From contig QMLM01000128.1 in the NCBI GenBank assembly GCA_003646745.1, forward strand, positions 1 through 5,202: a DNA stretch of 5,202 nt, read 5' to 3'. This document shows, in pieces, positions 1 through 5,202 of the stretch (the first letter of the stretch is position 1; each line of letters begins with the position of its first letter). Origin of the DNA: Deltaproteobacteria bacterium (GTDB taxonomy: Bacteria; Desulfobacterota; B13-G15; RBG-16-54-18). Made by a program: the position numbers and the translations under genes. A model generated the notes under the pieces. It ran no database searches. It was not told the DNA's origin and was given only the letters and a program-made list of their open reading frames with translations.

Positions 1-498
1 ACAAAGGGGGATATAAGGGATATCTGGCAAGGAGATTTTGTCACCTTTTTTCTCGGTTGTAGCTTTGCCTTTGAAGAGGCCCTTCTCAAGGCTAATATCC
101 CTGTACGTCACATAGAGGAAGGTAAAAATGTCCCTATGTATATAACCGATATTCCGTGTAGAGAGGGGGGGATATTCCAGGGGCCGTTAGTCGTCACCAT
201 GCGGCCTATTCCCTATGAAAAGGTTGCCAAGGCCATGCAAATAACTGCCCGCTATCCCTTTGTCCACGGTGCCCCAATCCACATAGGGAGCCCAGAGAGG
301 ATAGGCATAAAAGATCTCGCCAGACCTGACTTTGGTGAGGCGGTCGAAGTCAGAGAGGACGAAATCCCCCTGTTTTGGGCCTGTGGGTTGACACCTCAGG
401 TGGCCCTTCTCGGTGCCAAACCCGATATCTGTATCACCCATGCACCAGGACACATGTTTATATGTGACATAAAGAACGAAGACCTGGCTGCCTTTTAA
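1..498 (+). CDS. DUF1445 / YcsI-family putative hydro-lyase, C-terminal part (5' end outside window)
   Basis: The frame is open from the first base to a TAA at 496-498, giving 165 residues. Family members are about 260 residues, so roughly the first 95 lie upstream. Conserved family blocks, numbered from the first codon seen, are FFLGCSFAFEEALL (16-29), PVRHIEEGKNVPMY (34-47), MRPIP (67-71), VHGAPIHIG (88-96), LARPDFG (106-112), FWACGLTPQ (125-133) and THAPGHMF (146-153). The ATG at 136 is internal: strong family similarity runs unbroken upstream of it. The family is labelled putative hydro-lyase without firm bacterial biochemistry. Mammalian mitochondrial D-glutamate cyclase, which forms 5-oxo-D-proline, contains a DUF1445 domain. 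YcsI sits among the pxp (ycsF/kipI/kipA) genes of Bacillus subtilis. Facing a pxpABC operon here, it likely acts in 5-oxoproline or D-glutamate metabolism; the exact reaction is inference. No signal peptide or membrane segment is seen in the visible part. Confidence 0.93.
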   Translation, partial: TKGDIRDIWQGDFVTFFLGCSFAFEEALLKANIPVRHIEEGKNVPMYITDIPCREGGIFQGPLVVTMRPIPYEKVAKAMQITARYPFVHGAPIHIGSPERIGIKDLARPDFGEAVEVREDEIPLFWACGLTPQVALLGAKPDICITHAPGHMFICDIKNEDLAAF

Positions 499-602
499 CC
501 CAGAAGACGCTCAATTAAGGGTTTCACCCCGGTGGCTAACTCCTAGCACTCTAAAATATTAGGGTGGGCAGATATTGAGATGAGGGAAGAGATTAAACAA
601 TA
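499..602. other. Convergent intergenic gap with no clear terminator
   Basis: These 104 bases separate the stop of the DUF1445 gene from the stop of pxpC on the other strand. I looked for a bidirectional terminator and found only weak inverted repeats: CACC-CC-GGTG at 525-534, whose loop is too short for the full stem, and a 4-bp CTAA/TTAG stem around the AAAATATT tract. No stem is followed by a T-run on either strand. Termination is either factor-dependent or uses a signal I cannot recognise. No RNA gene or small ORF is supported here. Confidence 0.5.
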
Positions 603-1562
603 TCACTCCAATGACTCCTTGAATCTTCTGATCCTGGCTTCCGACTCAATCAAAGCCTTATAAGCCTCATCCAATGAAACCTCTTTGAATCTCAACGTAT
701 CCCCAGGCTTTAGCTGCCCCAAAAGATGGAGATCGGCAGTGATGACGGTAGCGATCTTTCTGTATCCTCCAGTGACGGTTTCCACCAGCAGGATGATGGG
801 CTGACCATCCCCGGGCACCTGTATGGCCCCAGGGACCACTCCTTCCGAGATGATCGACTCGCTTACCTCAGGTTTTCTCTCTATTACCGGGCCGGCCAAT
901 CTGATGCCCGTGCGATCTGCTTGAGGGGTGACTTGGTATGGGGAGCTTATGAAGGTCTCTTTTGCGTCTTCGGTAAATTGCTCATCCTGAGGGCCGAAGA
1001 CCACCCTAAATGCCCACTCCTTGCCATAGGCGGGTACAAACTCTTGGGAAAGCTTTCTTCCCCCTTTTGTAAGGTACAGATGAGGCGAGTTTGAAGCGAG
1101 GATATCACCTTTTTGGAGCGCTCTGCCCCCAAAACCGCCGAATTTTGAGGGAAGATTTGTCGACTTACTCCCCATGACGATGGGGATGGAAATCCCACCT
1201 CCTATGGCCAGATATGAGCGACAGCCGCTTTTGATGCCTTTGAATGAGAGTATATCATCCTTCTTTAAGACATAAGATCTCCACATCTCCATGGGTTCAT
1301 CATTAAGGCATGGTTGGAGGTCGGCTCCAGTGATGGCCACGACGACTTCGGTGAGGACCTTGATCTTTGGTCCCATGAGGGTGATCTCCAGGGCGGCTTC
1401 ATCCTCTGGGTTGCCTACGAGCAAGTTTCCCATCCTCAAGGAGAAGGAGTCTAGGGCTCCGCTGGGAGGGACCCCATATCGCCCATAGCCGAATCTTCCC
1501 CTGTCTTGGACAGTGGTAAGGATACCAGGAGCAAGTATCTCAAAAGTCTCTACGGAAGCCAA
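603..1562 (-). CDS. pxpC: 5-oxoprolinase subunit PxpC (KipA/YbgK, biotin-dependent carboxyltransferase-like)
   Basis: This is one of three subunits of the ATP-dependent 5-oxoprolinase that opens 5-oxoproline to L-glutamate in the cytoplasm. The 319 residues match the family's usual length (about 310). Typical blocks are present: TTVQDRGRFGYGRYGVPPSGALD (16-38), LLVGNPEDEAALEIT (47-61), SYLAIGGGI (116-124), VMGSKSTN (129-136), RTGIRLAGP (217-225), GVVPGAIQVPGDGQPIIL (241-258) and TGGYRKIATVI (264-274). The start is a TTG at 1562-1560, preceded at 8 nt by the strong site GAGGAGGAG, so the TTG is well supported. It overlaps the end of pxpB by 13 bases, which implies translational coupling. It is often annotated as a biotin-dependent carboxyltransferase by resemblance to part of urea amidolyase, but no biotin carrier or biotin carboxylase gene is in the window, and the complete PxpABC set favours oxoprolinase. 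Confidence 0.95.
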   Translation of the reverse strand: MASVETFEILAPGILTTVQDRGRFGYGRYGVPPSGALDSFSLRMGNLLVGNPEDEAALEITLMGPKIKVLTEVVVAITGADLQPCLNDEPMEMWRSYVLKKDDILSFKGIKSGCRSYLAIGGGISIPIVMGSKSTNLPSKFGGFGGRALQKGDILASNSPHLYLTKGGRKLSQEFVPAYGKEWAFRVVFGPQDEQFTEDAKETFISSPYQVTPQADRTGIRLAGPVIERKPEVSESIISEGVVPGAIQVPGDGQPIILLVETVTGGYRKIATVITADLHLLGQLKPGDTLRFKEVSLDEAYKALIESEARIRRFKESLE

Positions 1563-2236
1563 CGCTTGAACTCCTCCTCTGTTATGGAGAAGAACTTCAC
1601 TCTGTCCCCCATTTCCAACAGCGTGGGGGGGGATCTAGTAGGATTAAATAACTTGAGAGGTGTACGGCCTATGATCTGCCACCCTCCAGGGCTTGCCACA
1701 GGGTATATTCCCGTCTGCCTCTGGGCGATAGCCACTGAGCCAGCGGGTATCAACGTCCTGGGGTTTTTCCTGCGAGGGCTTGCTAGTTGCTCGGGCAATT
1801 CGCCCATATAAGGGAATCCAGGGGTGAAGCCGATCATATACACCTGATAGAGAGGGGCTAAATGTAGACGTATCACGTCTTGCGCGGTAATTTTATGGTA
1901 TTGGGCCACCCATTCTAGATCAGGGCCGTATTCGCCGCCGTACAGCACTGGGATTTCCACGGTCTTTGGCTCGGGAATTTTTATCCTCGCGATCTTTTTC
2001 CGCAACCCCTCTATCCTGTGCAGCAGCGCTGTCAGATGGACCCTTAGCGGATCATAGATAATGAGGAGAGATCGATAAGTAGGGACTATCTCTACCACAC
2101 CTTCTATGGGATCCTCCTCCAGAACAAGGGCTAACTCCCTTACCCTTTGATTCACCTCAGGACTTATTTTATCCCCCAATTCGGCGATAAGGGCCCCATC
2201 GCCCATTATGCGATATCGAAAACTCTGGTAGGACAT
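1550..2236 (-). CDS. pxpB: 5-oxoprolinase subunit PxpB (KipI/YbgJ family)
   Basis: This is the second subunit of the PxpABC 5-oxoprolinase, 228 residues against about 218 for E. coli YbgJ. Visible family blocks are MGDGALIAEL (11-20), PVLYGGEYGPDLEWVA (96-111), VYMIGFTPGFPYMGELPE (132-149), SPRRKNPRTLIPAGSVAIA (153-171), QTGIYPVASPGGWQIIGRTP (174-193) and PGD-like EMGDRVKF (208-215). The start ATG at 2236 follows the pxpA stop by 10 nt. Upstream, reading AAAAAGTGGC, there is no good Shine-Dalgarno site, so translation probably depends on ribosomes finishing pxpA. Its C-terminal codons carry the ribosome binding site of pxpC. In Bacillus subtilis the homologue KipI also inhibits the sporulation kinase KinA, but nothing here points to such a regulatory role. 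No signal peptide or membrane segment is seen, so a cytoplasmic protein is expected. Confidence 0.96.
   Translation of the reverse strand: MSYQSFRYRIMGDGALIAELGDKISPEVNQRVRELALVLEEDPIEGVVEIVPTYRSLLIIYDPLRVHLTALLHRIEGLRKKIARIKIPEPKTVEIPVLYGGEYGPDLEWVAQYHKITAQDVIRLHLAPLYQVYMIGFTPGFPYMGELPEQLASPRRKNPRTLIPAGSVAIAQRQTGIYPVASPGGWQIIGRTPLKLFNPTRSPPTLLEMGDRVKFFSITEEEFKRWLP
1571..1580 (-). promoter_or_regulatory. Ribosome binding site that fixes the TTG start of pxpC
   Basis: On the minus strand this reads AGAGGAGGAG and lies within the pxpB codons for its final Glu-Glu-Glu-Phe stretch, 8 nt before the TTG at 1562. Its strength and spacing are the main reason to accept a TTG start. Its position inside pxpB supports coupled translation of the two subunits. 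Confidence 0.8.
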
Positions 2237-2246
2237 GCCACTTTTT

Positions 2247-3032
2247 CTAAAGGAATGTCCCCATGGGGACTACTTCTATACCTGAGGCAAGGAGGACTTC
2301 TCTTATCCGCCCTGCTAACTTTACCGCTGCCGGATTATCACCGTGTACACAGATAGTATCTGCTGTAATCTCTATTTCGGCACCGTCTTTAGCCTGCACC
2401 CTTCCATTGGTTACCATTTTTAAAACTCTTTCTGCTACCAATTCATGATCCTCAATTACTGCCCCCGGCTCACGGCGCGAAACAAGGGAGCCATCCCGAT
2501 TATAGGCCCTGTCGGCAAAAAACTCAAAGGCTATACGAACCCCATAACGCCTCCCCATCTCTTGGAGCTCCTCCCTTTTGGGACCAGCTAAAACAACAAG
2601 AATGAGATCCTTGTCAATGCCAGCGATCACCTCTGCCATTGACTCCCAAATCCTCATGTCTCGAACAGCCATATTGTAAAGTGCCCCATGGGCTTTGAGA
2701 TGCTGAAGTTTTAGCCCCTGCAGGCTGGCGAAGGCTTGAAGTGCCCCTACTTGGTAAGTGATATAATCCCGGATCTCCTCAATTGTGGCGTCTAGAGATC
2801 TTCTGCCAAAGCCGAGCAGATCGGGGAATCCAGGATGGGCGCCCAATGCCACCCCATGTTTTTTGGCCAAGGCGATGGTCCGCCTCATCGTGGCAGGATC
2901 GCCCGCATGAAATCCACAGGCGATATTGGCCGAGCTGATAAGGGGGATCACCTCCTCATCAAGGCCGATCTTGTAAACACCGAAACTCTCCCCAACATCG
3001 GAGTTGAGGTCAATTTTATTCCTTACCCCCAT
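2247..3032 (-). CDS. pxpA: 5-oxoprolinase subunit PxpA (LamB/YcsF family)
   Basis: First gene of the pxpABC operon, 261 residues against 244 in E. coli YbgL. The LamB/YcsF family has a TIM-barrel-like fold and supplies part of the ATP-dependent 5-oxoprolinase. Conserved blocks in order: IDLNSDVGESFG (7-18), SANIACGFHAGDP (34-46), GAHPGFPD (64-71), HLKAHGALYN (111-120), EFFADRAY (170-177), SRREPGAVI (185-193) and CVHGDNPAAV (228-237). The usual KPHG in the fourth block is KAHG here, a small departure from what I remember of the family. The ATG at 3032 is backed by GGGAGGT at 3038-3044, 5 nt upstream. The stop is TAG at 2249-2247, 10 nt before pxpB. A GC-rich palindrome lies in its last codons (2257-2270). 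It is likely cytoplasmic; no signal peptide is seen. Confidence 0.97.
   Translation of the reverse strand: MGVRNKIDLNSDVGESFGVYKIGLDEEVIPLISSANIACGFHAGDPATMRRTIALAKKHGVALGAHPGFPDLLGFGRRSLDATIEEIRDYITYQVGALQAFASLQGLKLQHLKAHGALYNMAVRDMRIWESMAEVIAGIDKDLILVVLAGPKREELQEMGRRYGVRIAFEFFADRAYNRDGSLVSRREPGAVIEDHELVAERVLKMVTNGRVQAKDGAEIEITADTICVHGDNPAAVKLAGRIREVLLASGIEVVPMGTFL
2257..2270. repeat. Perfect 14-bp palindrome at the 3' end of pxpA
   Basis: GTCCCCATGGGGAC is self-complementary and encodes the Val-Pro-Met-Gly-Thr region of the last pxpA codons. In the mRNA it could form a 5-bp GC-rich stem (GTCCC/GGGAC) with a CATG loop, ending 20 nt before the pxpB start. It might modulate pxpB initiation, or simply reflect codon choice. 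Confidence 0.5.
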
Positions 3033-3037
3033 TTTTT

Positions 3038-3044
3038 ACCTCCC
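3038..3044 (-). promoter_or_regulatory. Ribosome binding site of pxpA
   Basis: GGGAGGT on the minus strand, five A residues before the ATG at 3032. It is the strong entry point for ribosomes on the pxpABC message, in contrast to pxpB, which has no comparable site. Confidence 0.8.
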
Positions 3045-3065
3045 ACAGTTCATTAAAGTGCCGTC

Positions 3066-3094
3066 AGAATAACTCAATCTCTTAATTGCATCAA
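3066..3094 (-). promoter_or_regulatory. Candidate sigma-70-type promoter for pxpABC
   Basis: On the minus strand, TTGATG (3094-3089, 4 of 6 to the -35 consensus) is followed after exactly 17 nt by TATTCT (3071-3066, 4 of 6 to the -10 consensus). Transcription would begin near 3059, leaving a leader of roughly 27 nt that contains the pxpA ribosome binding site. This is consensus matching by eye in an AT-rich stretch, so chance is possible. A TATAAA on the same strand at 3115-3110 is an alternative -10 without a well-spaced -35. Confidence 0.4.
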
Positions 3095-3117
3095 CCAGAT
3101 CTATTCGATTTTATAAA

Positions 3118-3141
3118 TTGATAACATGAAAGTTACTTCAA
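3118..3141. repeat. Imperfect inverted repeat, possible operator, in the divergent region
   Basis: TTGATAAC (3118-3125) and GTTA-CT-TCAA (3132-3141) can pair over eight bases around a 6-nt centre (ATGAAA) with a two-base bulge. It lies upstream of the candidate pxpABC promoter and between the two divergent genes, where a regulator site could sit. No regulator gene (for example a KipR-like one) is in the window. The symmetry is modest and the region is AT-rich, so a random origin is quite possible. Confidence 0.2.
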
Positions 3142-3165
3142 CCTCAAGCCTTTAAGCCCCCTTTG

Positions 3166-3194
3166 TTGACATAGGAGAGATTTCATGGTACTTC
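3166..3194 (+). promoter_or_regulatory. Possible promoter of the DUF1015 gene (perfect -35, poor -10)
   Basis: TTGACA at 3166-3171 is a perfect -35 hexamer. At 17-nt spacing the -10 position reads TACTTC (3189-3194), only 2 of 6 to consensus, so the call is weak. A TATAAA at 3112-3117 is a better -10 on this strand but has no good -35 at normal distance. If the TTGACA promoter is real, the mini-ORF at 3185 would not be transcribed from it. Confidence 0.22.
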
Positions 3195-3205
3195 CTTGGG
3201 ATTAA
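3185..3205 (+). other. Possible six-codon upstream mini-ORF (MVLPWD)
   Basis: An ATG at 3185 preceded at 7 nt by AGGAG (3173-3177, continuing as AGGAGAG) opens a six-codon frame, Met-Val-Leu-Pro-Trp-Asp, ending in TAA at 3203-3205, just before the ribosome binding site of the DUF1015 gene. It could be a leader peptide or ribosome-loading cistron. It is out of frame with the gene downstream, so it is not an N-terminal extension. No attenuator hairpin is evident after it. It may well be chance. Confidence 0.2.
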
Positions 3206-3210
3206 AAAAA

Positions 3211-3216
3211 GAGGAG
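3211..3216 (+). promoter_or_regulatory. Ribosome binding site of the DUF1015 gene
   Basis: GAGGAG, within AAAGAGGAG and following an A-rich run, sits 5 nt before the ATG at 3222. It confirms this start, which also places the conserved N-terminal PFRG block at the expected distance. Confidence 0.75.
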
Positions 3217-3221
3217 CACCG

Positions 3222-4547
3222 ATGGCAATCATTGCCCCTTTTCGAGGCCTATATTATAATCCTGAAAAGGTAGATGACCTCTCATTAGTTGTTACTCCTC
3301 CCTATGATATTATAACCCCAGAACAACAGAAGCGCTATCGGCAGAGGCATGCCTACAATATGATCCATCTCATCTTGCCAGAAGGAGGGGTAGCGGATAG
3401 ATATAAAAAGGCCTCAAACCACTTGCGCGAATGGGAGAAGGAGGGTATTTTAATAAGAGAGAAAAAACCATCTATTTATCCCTATCAGCAGATATTTACA
3501 TCACCTTCGGGAAAGTTGATAAAAAGGGAGGGGTTTGTGGTTTTAGTGAGACTTGAGCCACTGGAGTTGGGCAGTATAATTCCACACGAGCACACCACCA
3601 ACAACGCGGTGGAAGATAGGCTAAAATTGATGGAGGCTTGTAGCGCCAATCTCAGCCCTGTTTTTGCCCTTTATCCCGATCCAGAGAAAGAGATTGAAGG
3701 GACTTTAGCTGAGATATGGACCCTATCTCCCCGATATGAGTTTAAAGATGACAGTGGCATAACTCATCGCCTATGGCAGTTGGATGATCAAAAGATCATG
3801 ATGGAGATAAGCAAAAAGATGCAGGATAAAACCCTCCTCATTGCCGACGGCCACCATCGATATAAAACCGCCTTAATTTATCGTGATAGAATGAGGAGAA
3901 GATATTCCTCCTATAGTGAGACATCTCCTTTTGAATATACGATGATGTATTTGTCCCCCATGGAAGGAGAGGGAGTTTTTATTCTCCCCACTCACCGACT
4001 CGTTCTTCGCAGGAACCCCTTTGATTTAGACGGGTTTTATTCCAAGCTGAGAAGATATTTTTTCTTTCAAATCTTTGACTTTAGAAATCCCAGCACTGAA
4101 AAGATGGTCCGAAAGACCTTTCTTGAAACCTTGGACGAAACGGGGAGGAATAGATATACCTTTGGTCTTTATATCAGGGGGGAACAGAGATATCTTATTT
4201 TAACCCTGAGGGAAGGAGTAAAGGTAGGGGATTTACTTAAAGGATATCCTCAGGTTCTCCGGGAACTAGATGTATCCCTCTTGGATGAGTTTATACTGAA
4301 GAAATTGTTAAAGCTAAGTGATATAGATGTAGGATTGACGAAGGATAGAGACGAAGCCTTAGAAGAGGTCCAAAAAGGCAATTACGAGATGGCCTTTTTG
4401 CTGACCCCTCCCAGCATCCAGCAGGTGAAGAAGATCACCGAAGCAGGAGAGGTAATGCCGCGCAAGACTACCTATTTTTATCCCAAGGTGGCCACTGGCT
4501 TGGTAATTTACAAAATTGTCCCCGAGGAGGAGGTAGAACTGGTTTGA
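3222..4547 (+). CDS. DUF1015 family protein of unknown function
   Basis: A complete 441-residue protein with the hallmarks of the DUF1015 family: PFRGLYYNPEKV (6-17), VVTPPYDII (23-31), a HEHT block (122-125), IADGHHRYKTAL (207-218), TPPS (395-398) and the C-terminal MPRKTTYFYPKVATGLV (412-428). Family length is normally a little over 400 residues, so this is full length. Its biochemical role is not established as far as I know. The DGHHR motif resembles one in the ParB/SerK-like fold (free-serine kinases), and from memory relatives often lie beside serine-biosynthesis genes in clostridia, so a small-molecule kinase or nucleotide-binding role is a speculative idea only. No serine genes are in this window. 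No signal peptide or membrane segment is seen. The stop TGA overlaps the start of the next gene by one base. The gene is visibly more AT-rich than the pxp genes. Confidence 0.93.
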   Translation: MAIIAPFRGLYYNPEKVDDLSLVVTPPYDIITPEQQKRYRQRHAYNMIHLILPEGGVADRYKKASNHLREWEKEGILIREKKPSIYPYQQIFTSPSGKLIKREGFVVLVRLEPLELGSIIPHEHTTNNAVEDRLKLMEACSANLSPVFALYPDPEKEIEGTLAEIWTLSPRYEFKDDSGITHRLWQLDDQKIMMEISKKMQDKTLLIADGHHRYKTALIYRDRMRRRYSSYSETSPFEYTMMYLSPMEGEGVFILPTHRLVLRRNPFDLDGFYSKLRRYFFFQIFDFRNPSTEKMVRKTFLETLDETGRNRYTFGLYIRGEQRYLILTLREGVKVGDLLKGYPQVLRELDVSLLDEFILKKLLKLSDIDVGLTKDRDEALEEVQKGNYEMAFLLTPPSIQQVKKITEAGEVMPRKTTYFYPKVATGLVIYKIVPEEEVELV

Positions 4548-5202
4548 TGCCTGGTCTTTCGCCGCCCTCCACCGCTGAAGAGACCTTAGATTCTCTGCTA
4601 GGTGGAAAAATAAAGGTAGTGCAACAAAGAGATGGCTACCGCTTCTCCATAGATGCCCTTCTGCTTGCTGGCTTTGTCTATCTAAGAAGGGGAGAGAAGG
4701 TAATAGACATGGGCACAGGAGTGGGGATAATCCCCCTTATTTTAGGTAAAAGGGGAGAGGGGGGCTGCCAGATCATTGGGGTGGAAATTCAAGAAAAGTT
4801 GGTCGAATTGGCCAAAAAAAATGTCTCCCTTAATAAACTTGAAGATTTGATAACCATATTCCAAGGGGACATTAGGGAATTGAATAATACTTTTTCCCCT
4901 TCCTCTTTTGACGTAGTGGTGGCCAATCCTCCCTATTACCGTGTTTCAGACGGCAGGCTTAACCTCCATTCCCAAAAGGCCATCGCCCGTCATGAGATCA
5001 AATGTACCATAGAGGATATCCTTCGGATGGCCCGCTATCTCTTAAAGGAAGGTGGGAGGATTTTTGTCATTTTTCCTGCTCATAGGTCCATTACCTTGTT
5101 AAGTGGTTTACGTAATAAAAGCCTTGAACCCAAGAGGCTTCGCTGGGTCCATTCTAAATCTGGGGAGGGGGCCAACTTCATCTTGGTGGAGGCATATAAG
5201 GG
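4547..5202 (+). CDS. TrmN6-type tRNA (adenine-N6) methyltransferase, 3' end outside window
   Basis: The frame opens at ATG 4547, overlapping the DUF1015 stop as TGATG, and stays open to the window edge (218 full codons). It is a Rossmann-fold, S-adenosylmethionine-dependent methyltransferase of the COG4123 / YfiC group. Motifs seen: QQRDGYRFSIDALLLAGF (26-43), typical of the N terminus of this group; the SAM-binding DMGTGVGIIPL (54-64); the acidic residue of GVE (78-80); GDI (107-109); and NPPY (127-130), the catalytic motif of N6-adenine methyltransferases; then QKAIARHE near 144-151. E. coli YfiC (TrmN6) methylates A37 of tRNA1(Val), and most homologues are about 245-250 residues, so some 30 residues are probably missing. 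The exact substrate here is unproven. AGGAGGAGGT at 4525-4534, inside the DUF1015 gene, is the likely ribosome site, although its 12-nt spacing is long. Translational coupling is expected. Confidence 0.92.
   Translation, partial: MPGLSPPSTAEETLDSLLGGKIKVVQQRDGYRFSIDALLLAGFVYLRRGEKVIDMGTGVGIIPLILGKRGEGGCQIIGVEIQEKLVELAKKNVSLNKLEDLITIFQGDIRELNNTFSPSSFDVVVANPPYYRVSDGRLNLHSQKAIARHEIKCTIEDILRMARYLLKEGGRIFVIFPAHRSITLLSGLRNKSLEPKRLRWVHSKSGEGANFILVEAYK

Noticed and set aside
187..453. Open frame of 88 codons on the minus strand
   Set aside because: Lies wholly inside the DUF1445 gene on the opposite strand, has no family resemblance, and the plus-strand frame is clearly the real one.
136..498. ATG at 136 as the true start of the DUF1445 gene
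   Set aside because: Family-conserved residues (GCSFAFEEALL, PVRHIEEGKNVP) continue upstream in the same frame to the window edge, and no ribosome site precedes it.
525..534. CACCCCGGTG as a terminator hairpin between the convergent genes
   Set aside because: The full stem would leave a two-base loop, and no T-run follows on either strand.
726..1094. Open frame of 122 codons on the plus strand
   Set aside because: Antisense to pxpC, which has strong conserved motifs throughout; the translation shows no recognisable domain.
947..1198. Open frame of 83 codons on the minus strand
   Set aside because: A different frame on the same strand as pxpC, entirely within it and without family similarity.
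1506..1811. Open frame of 101 codons on the plus strand
   Set aside because: Antisense to the pxpB/pxpC junction and without recognisable motifs.
603..2236. Urea amidolyase / allophanate hydrolase reading of the PxpB-PxpC pair
   Set aside because: The two are separate genes beside pxpA with no amidase, biotin carboxylase or biotin carrier gene; the full PxpABC set fits 5-oxoprolinase better.
2835..3056. Open frame of 73 codons on the plus strand
   Set aside because: Antisense to the start of pxpA and its ribosome binding site; no domain seen.
1..5202. CRISPR array, tRNA, rRNA, insertion sequence or phage genes
   Set aside because: I saw no regularly spaced repeats, cloverleaf-like sequence, transposase motif or terminal inverted repeats; nearly all sequence is explained by the six genes.

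Overview
The window holds six protein genes, four complete and two cut by its edges, and nothing that looks mobile. Composition is mixed. The left part (DUF1445 gene and 5-oxoprolinase operon) is moderately GC-rich: two 60-base lines I counted there gave about 55-58% G+C. Two lines counted in the DUF1015 gene on the right gave about 38%. Arginine is often AGG/AGA and isoleucine often ATA, and Shine-Dalgarno sites are mostly strong. This suggests a bacterium, perhaps an anaerobic or thermophilic Desulfobacterota-like lineage, but that placement is a weak inference from style and gene content.

Layout. Positions 1-498 (+) hold the C-terminal part of a DUF1445/YcsI-family protein (putative hydro-lyase, related to a domain of mammalian D-glutamate cyclase). 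A short convergent gap follows. Positions 603-3032 (-) carry a compact three-gene operon read leftward, pxpA-pxpB-pxpC, encoding the three subunits of prokaryotic ATP-dependent 5-oxoprolinase. pxpC starts at a TTG inside the end of pxpB. A 189-bp divergent intergenic region (3033-3221) carries a plausible pxp promoter, a possible operator-like inverted repeat, a possible six-codon mini-ORF and the upstream region of the next gene. Positions 3222-4547 (+) encode a full-length DUF1015 protein of unknown function. Overlapping its stop codon by one base is a TrmN6-type adenine-N6 methyltransferase gene that runs off the right edge.

How they may work together. PxpABC opens 5-oxoproline (pyroglutamate) to glutamate using ATP. 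DUF1445 proteins are encoded together with these genes in other bacteria (the ycsI/kip region of Bacillus subtilis), so the left four genes probably form one 5-oxoproline / D-glutamate recycling module, although here the DUF1445 gene faces the operon. The right-hand pair is a separate, translationally coupled transcription unit: one RNA or protein methyltransferase and one protein of unknown role. I did not find an evident new defence, mobile or RNA system. The least understood parts are the DUF1015 protein, its coupling to the methyltransferase, and the functional link between DUF1445 and the oxoprolinase.
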